From: Pampus argenteus
Taxonomy: Eukaryota; Chordata; Actinopteri; Scombriformes; Stromateidae
Assembly: GCA_036937835.1 (NCBI GenBank)
Contig: CM072861.1
Location: 18,900,001-18,964,000, forward strand
Direction: 5' to 3'
Length of the DNA: 64,000 bases
Shown here piece by piece: positions 59,473 to 64,000 of the stretch. A program made the translations under genes and the position numbers. Under the pieces are notes generated by a model, which worked only from the letters and a program-made list of their open reading frames with translations, was not told where the DNA came from and searched no databases. Each line of letters opens with the position of its first letter. Positions within the stretch are counted from its first letter, which is position 1.

Positions 59473-59486
59473 CCAGGAGGGGGCGG
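59473..59486 (+). promoter_or_regulatory. CTCF-like core motif
   Basis: CCAGGAGGGGGCGG matches all CTCF core positions as I know them. Located between ndfip1 and fgf1. Confidence 0.45.
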
Positions 59487-60759
59487 TGTTGTCCGCTGCT
59501 TTAAGGCTGCTAGAAGCTGTTTAATTAAGGGAAGTGTCATGATAAATCATACACGCTTGTGATTCAGATGTGTCAGACGTTATGATTTTTGCCTGTTTTT
59601 TAAATGTTTTTGCTGTACATAATATCAGGTCAAATCATCCACCCTCAAAATGGAATTTAAGGTGTACAGGCGTGACTCCACCCACCCACCAACCCCGGGG
59701 GCCAGATGCATGAACGATGCGGACACGCTACAAAACATGCACATACACCATTTCCTGCACATGAACTGGTATTTGTAAACGCAGAATCGTTGATTACGTT
59801 TCACTAGGCAGCATGTTGATATGAAAGCAGCTGGTTAAGGGTCTTCATCCATTTATAGATATTTATTGGAGTGGGTTATGATTAGGTTCCTCAGTGACTG
59901 AGATTTATAAAACATAGCCATGCTTTATAAATCTGACGAAAAAAAACAACCCCAGAATCTGCACAGTTTACTGCATCTGGACCCTGGATCGGCTCGGTGG
60001 CCAGTGACAGCAACCAGGAGGGTTTTTATGGGCGTACAAGCACATTTTCCGGTTCACGTCCTTTTTTTAAAAGTCATTTAGATGTTACAGCGTGACTTTT
60101 TTCCCCCCTCCGACTCCTCAGTGAGTCAGTAGAATCTGTCAGTGGAAAAGCTGTGAGGCTCGGCTGTCTGGATTTCAGCTGCTAATGATCCTGCTCAGAC
60201 ATTCAGATCCATTTATCTAAGCGCATAAAAATAACTCGAATTCCATTTTCAGGTGGGGTTTTTTTGCCCGAAGATTTAATTGACAGGTAGGGAAGGGAAA
60301 TGGTTTTGGTTTGTTTTTTTTTGTTTTTGTTTTTTTTTAGAAAATGATTCATAAGGTGTAAGATGTTAGTTATCTTGTGGGTATCAAAAACTATATCAAA
60401 GAATGTTGTATGCAGGTGCACTTTTAGAAACATAACCAATAAAACCCAGAGGGCGTTCCCATCATTGTTTGAATCCCCAGACCTATGAAAACAAGGAATG
60501 AATGATGCAGGATGTTGTTTCTCTTTTATATTCTGAGGAAGAAGCATGTCAGGATAACTAAGATGCTCATGATCTAACCACTGATTGTCAATTAAAGGAG
60601 TTAATATGGATTTTAGTCTGGTCCGCCAAACTGAACTGATCAGTTAAAGTCATACGTCATGGCTTTGATACAGTCCCATATGCTTATTTCTATGTGATGT
60701 AGAGCTGCAACCTTTTGGATTTTGTTGTTATGAACGTGTACAGGAAGCATTTAGTGTTA

Positions 60760-60765
60760 AATAAA
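60760..60765 (+). other. candidate ndfip1 poly(A) signal
   Basis: AATAAA on the plus strand, about 110 bp from the opposing fgf1 signal, marking the convergent junction. Confidence 0.45.
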
Positions 60766-60872
60766 TGTCACTTCTAATGCGTCATTTTCTGAGTCGTCTG
60801 TATGTGTTCACTTCCCAAGACGATTATATACAAAGTCACAAATACTACATTAGCAGTTTTTGGTAGATATTT

Positions 60873-60878
60873 TTTATT
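60873..60878 (-). other. candidate fgf1 poly(A) signal
   Basis: Plus-strand TTTATT, that is AATAAA for the minus strand, about 700 bp after the fgf1 stop codon. Confidence 0.45.
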
Positions 60879-61577
60879 CATGATATGCCATTGTTTTTAA
60901 GGATCAGTATCACATTGGAGTTAAAAAGGAATGACACATTTGCAACACCAAGTGGCAGCGAGGTGTAACTGAAATATGAGAGTAAAAACTTTACGTCTCA
61001 ACACAAAGTATAAAATACAATCATGTGCATATACAGCTTTAGATGTGTGGATGTTTTTATCTGCTATATATCATCATCAGATCAATCACAATGAGCCCAA
61101 ACATGCAGCCAGAGTCATAAAGTTCTTCAGCAACAAGAACTGATGCTGGTTTAAAGCCCCACAATAAATACAGATTTCATTTAGACTGAACTCTGTATGA
61201 AAGCATCAGCTCACTTTACTTTAAGCACCTAAAACCTTGAATAGGAAAATAATAAATGTCTTCACAGCCACAACTTTTAATCTAATGCTGCATTAATTCA
61301 TCAAGTAGTAGAAGTGATGGGGGTCATCTCTCTGTGCAAAAACATATGCACAACTCCATCTAAAACTACTATGAGGCTTCAGCAGTCTGACTTCAAGTAA
61401 ATATTCACTTGATGTGTCTGCTGAAGCCTCGTATTAGCTTCAGATCAACTTTTGAGAAGCTTTTCTTTTCTCAGAACGAGGACTGTGGATTTTTGACTGA
61501 TGAAACGCATGTGTAGTTTAACAACAGCAGATCCTTCCTGCAGCAGCTGCTGCTTGTTATTTATCAGATGAGTGGCT

Positions 61578-62729
61578 TCACTCCCCGGATTCATCCAGCT
61601 GGCGGGGGAGGAAAAGGATGGCTTTCTGTCCGATGTGGGTTCTCGGACCCAGTTTAGGTTTCCCGTTCTTTTTCAGAGCTACGTACCAGTTCCTCTCCTG
61701 ATATTTCTGAGGCTGATATGTGTTGCAGTGGTTCTCCTCCAACTTCTCCAGGAAGTAACACTCATCTGTTACTGTAGGCTGAGAGAAAGAAAGAAACACG
61801 CAAGACAAGCACCAACAGCTGACTGCACCTTTGGAGGGATTTTAGTTTGAGGTACCAGGCATCATCATGAAGTCGAATATATCTGATTTACAATCCGGTT
61901 TGATCACATGTATGATGAGGTATTCTGTATATACTCACTGAACTATACAAATAGCCCTCATCACTCATGGCCAAATATCGCCCAGCTTCTGCTCCTCGGA
62001 TGACCACAACGCCTCGATCCACAGTTTTGAGCTTTAAAACAGCTGAAAGGAGGAAATAAAGGCTGAAACCTACAAATACAACTATGCATATATATTCTGA
62101 TAATATTCTGATAAGAGAGAAATGTCTGTTTGACTTCAGCTACAGTCAGCAACCTTTAAAATCCTCATAGCTCTATAGTTGAATTACTAAATGAATGGTG
62201 GCTGACTAGAGGCTCTGTAAGTGAACATCAGAACATAAACTTAAATGTGGATGCTTACTAATATCACTTTCTTTCTTTCTTTCTTTCTTTCTTGCTTACA
62301 ACAATAAGTATTGCTTTAAGTTGAAGGTGACGTCTTCAAATGTTCCTCTACAACAAACCCAAAGATCTTCAGGTTACTGTCATAGAAGAATAAATAAACC
62401 CAAATTCACATTTGAGAAGCTGGACTCTGAGAATCTGGACTTTAATTCTTAATAAGTAATCGACTAGTATCTCTACACTTTCTTTGTAGTCCCCATCCAT
62501 GCCAAGCCTCTACCACAGTATTTTTCTATTTACTTTTTTATCATTCAGAGGAATTTTAGGCTCAGAAGTATTTTTTTTTTCGGCATTGCCCTTTAATACG
62601 TCATTAATGTGCTCTCACCTTTCTCCAATTAAGGATTTTATTAGATATGCATCTTGTTTCCTGCTCTTTGCACCCGACACACCTGCACTGAAGGAAGTGA
62701 ACGCATCATGTAGACCTGACCTGCGTGTC

Positions 62730-62783
<54 letters not shown>

Positions 62784-62960
62784 TGCATTCTTACTGTAAA
62801 CGTCCCTGTCATCCCTCTGGCCCTGCACTGAGCCGTCGGGGAGGATCTGGAGGTGATATCCGCCATTCATGCAGTACAGCCGAGTCAGCCGCCTGTAGTC
62901 CCGCAGCAGGCCGCGGCCCAGCGTTTGATCCTCTAACGCAAACACGTCTCCATCCGTCAT
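61578..62960 (-). CDS. fgf1: fibroblast growth factor 1 (acidic FGF)
   Basis: Heparin-binding beta-trefoil growth factor that activates FGF receptors; leaves cells without a signal peptide, and none is present here. Three coding exons on the minus strand: 62795-62960 (ATG at 62960), 61939-62042, 61578-61778; 156 residues (human 155). Conserved: LYCMNGGYHLQILPDGSVQG, GRYLAMSDEGYLYSS, DECYFLEKLEENHCNTY, NWYVALKKNG, GPRTHIGQKAILFLP. The last motif separates FGF1 from FGF2. The heparin-site lysines (KKNG and following K) are kept; the Cys at human position 117 is Pro. The N-terminal NYKKPKL nuclear-localisation segment of mammals is replaced by RDYRRLTRL. A long CA repeat follows the exon 1 donor directly. 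Non-coding upstream exons are expected to the right. Confidence 0.94.
62267..62293. repeat. (CTTT)n microsatellite in fgf1 intron 1
   Basis: About seven CTTT units in the intron between fgf1 coding exons 1 and 2. Confidence 0.85.
62732..62782. repeat. (GT)n microsatellite next to fgf1 exon 1 donor
   Basis: About 25 GT units on the plus strand, CA units in the fgf1 transcript. The repeat begins only about 12 nt after the 5' splice site of coding exon 1. Confidence 0.95.
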
Positions 62961-64000
62961 CCTGCTCGGTGGTCGACAGGAGGTTGTTTTTGTTTTTTTG
63001 CAGTGAAGGCTGGTTTCCTCTGCAGTGGTCAGGTGTTTGCATGCTCGTGAACGAGCGTAGAGATCCACACAGGAGGCAGCTGGATGCGCGTCCCCGACTC
63101 CTGACCTAAACTATGGAGTGTGATCACTGCCACTTTTACACATATGTTCAACTAAACCCCTTTTTAAAACTGACTTAATGTTGTCATTTAGTTTAGTTAA
63201 TTCATGAGTAAAAACCACCTGCTGCAACAATTTTGTTTTTATTCATTTATGTTTATTCCTATAATAATCCTCTACTCTAGATACTCTGTGTGGTTATGAT
63301 TATATCCAGATTTAAGATAAGTTCATGATCATGGTGAAATATTTAAAGTGTCAGCACCGTGATCTGGATGCTACCACTGGATTATTGTCGATGTTTACAA
63401 CCGTTTTCTTTAGGGACTATTTTCTACAGAAAACAGGAAATTCTCTTTTAAGCCTTAAAAGCTCACCAGCTGCAAATGGAAAGAGCTTTTTGTGTGATCT
63501 GGATAAACTGTCCTTCAAAGTTTTTTTTCCCCCCACAAATTCTTGACTTAAGCTGCAATAAACCACATTGCTGCCAGGTTGGAGAAGAGTAATCCCCTCC
63601 AATAAATGTTAACTTTGATTTTTCATCTAATTTCTGAGACTTTGTCAGGTAGATTGTAATAATTTCAGTATTTCATGCAACATGATGTTATTTCCTGTAC
63701 ACTATCAAAGCTGTTAAACTATTCATTTGAGTCAACTTCAAACAGTCAATAAACCAGGTGCCAGAATGGAAAAGCACATTTATTTGATGAACAAGTGCTT
63801 CTTGCTGTGATCATGATGGTTTACAAAGAGCTTTCGGTTTCAATTGTTCATAATCATCAGGTTTATATGATGGTACACAGCCGCATACAGTTTCTTGTTT
63901 TTGAGAAGTACCACACAAAGATATACAGTTCGACCTTTAATCATTGGAGGAAAGGATCAACAGGAGTCACACTACAGAGGCGAAATAATACAGAGTGTAT
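62961..64000. other. fgf1 5' flank / upstream intron; right edge
   Basis: No coding exon recognised. A minus-strand AATAAA (plus TTTATT at about 63780-63785) could end a transcript coming from beyond the right edge. The rest is unremarkable AT-rich sequence. Confidence 0.4.

Larger units (their letters stand above)
58237..60765 (+). other. ndfip1 3'UTR (probably spliced) and adjacent sequence
   Basis: No further coding exons are recognised. A donor at 58239 and an acceptor (TTCTTATAACCAG) ending at 58925 would remove a 3'UTR intron of about 690 bp. A CTCF-like core lies at 59473-59486. A plus-strand AATAAA at 60760-60765 is a plausible end of the transcript. In human, SPRY4 lies between NDFIP1 and FGF1; it is absent here. 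Confidence 0.45.

Noticed and set aside
1..64000. Prokaryotic-type systems (CRISPR, phage, operons) or viral genes
   Set aside because: All supported genes are spliced vertebrate genes; no repeat-spacer arrays, phage modules or viral polyproteins were seen.

Overview
The window is nuclear DNA from a ray-finned fish, probably an acanthomorph/percomorph teleost. The evidence is compact multi-exon genes with GT-AG introns, intergenic gaps of only 1-3 kb, many CA/TG microsatellites, and repeat families familiar from teleost genomes. I recognise twelve protein-coding genes by rebuilding exons by eye. Eleven appear complete in coding sequence; the leftmost runs off the window. I see no rRNA, tRNA, CRISPR array, prokaryotic or viral gene.

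Layout, left to right: gabrb2-like GABA-A receptor beta subunit (minus, only its 5' exons); gabra6-like GABA-A receptor alpha subunit (minus); nudcd2 (plus); ccng1 (minus, tail-to-tail with nudcd2); septin 8 (minus); sowaha (plus, intronless); gdf9 (plus); uqcrq (plus); hspa4 (plus, 19 coding exons); gnpda1 (plus); ndfip1 (plus); fgf1 (minus, tail-to-tail with ndfip1). All twelve have human orthologues on chromosome 5q, but there they lie in three well-separated blocks: 5q31.1 (SEPTIN8, SOWAHA, GDF9, UQCRQ, HSPA4), 5q31.3 (GNPDA1, NDFIP1, FGF1) and 5q34 (GABRB2, GABRA6, NUDCD2, CCNG1). Here they are contiguous in about 63 kb, and several genes that intervene in human (such as SHROOM1, LEAP2/AFF4, SPRY4) are missing.

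The genes do not form one pathway. The two receptor subunits are plausible co-assembly partners in a neuronal chloride channel. The others are a Hsp90/NudC-type cochaperone, a p53-responsive cyclin, a cytoskeletal GTPase, an ankyrin protein, an oocyte growth factor, a complex III subunit, a Hsp110 chaperone, an amino-sugar deaminase, a NEDD4-family adaptor and a fibroblast growth factor.

The most interesting non-coding signals are: (1) a 6-12 bp palindromic word (GCTAAC/GTTAGC, full form close to GCTAACGTTAGC) that clusters near the 5' end of most broadly expressed genes but not the neuronal ones; (2) a perfect 24-bp-arm palindrome in an hspa4 intron; (3) an inverted-repeat MITE carrying CCAAT boxes upstream of gdf9; (4) an 18/20 p53 response element in ccng1 intron 1; (5) four CTCF-like core motifs in the same orientation at gene boundaries; (6) CA/TG microsatellites lying close to 5' splice sites of fgf1 and gabrb2. 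Protein-level oddities are an Asp-to-His change in the septin G3 motif, an Ala at pore position 3' of the alpha subunit, and a strong splice donor overlapping the septin 8 stop codon. Names that imply a specific teleost duplicate (a or b) cannot be settled from this window.
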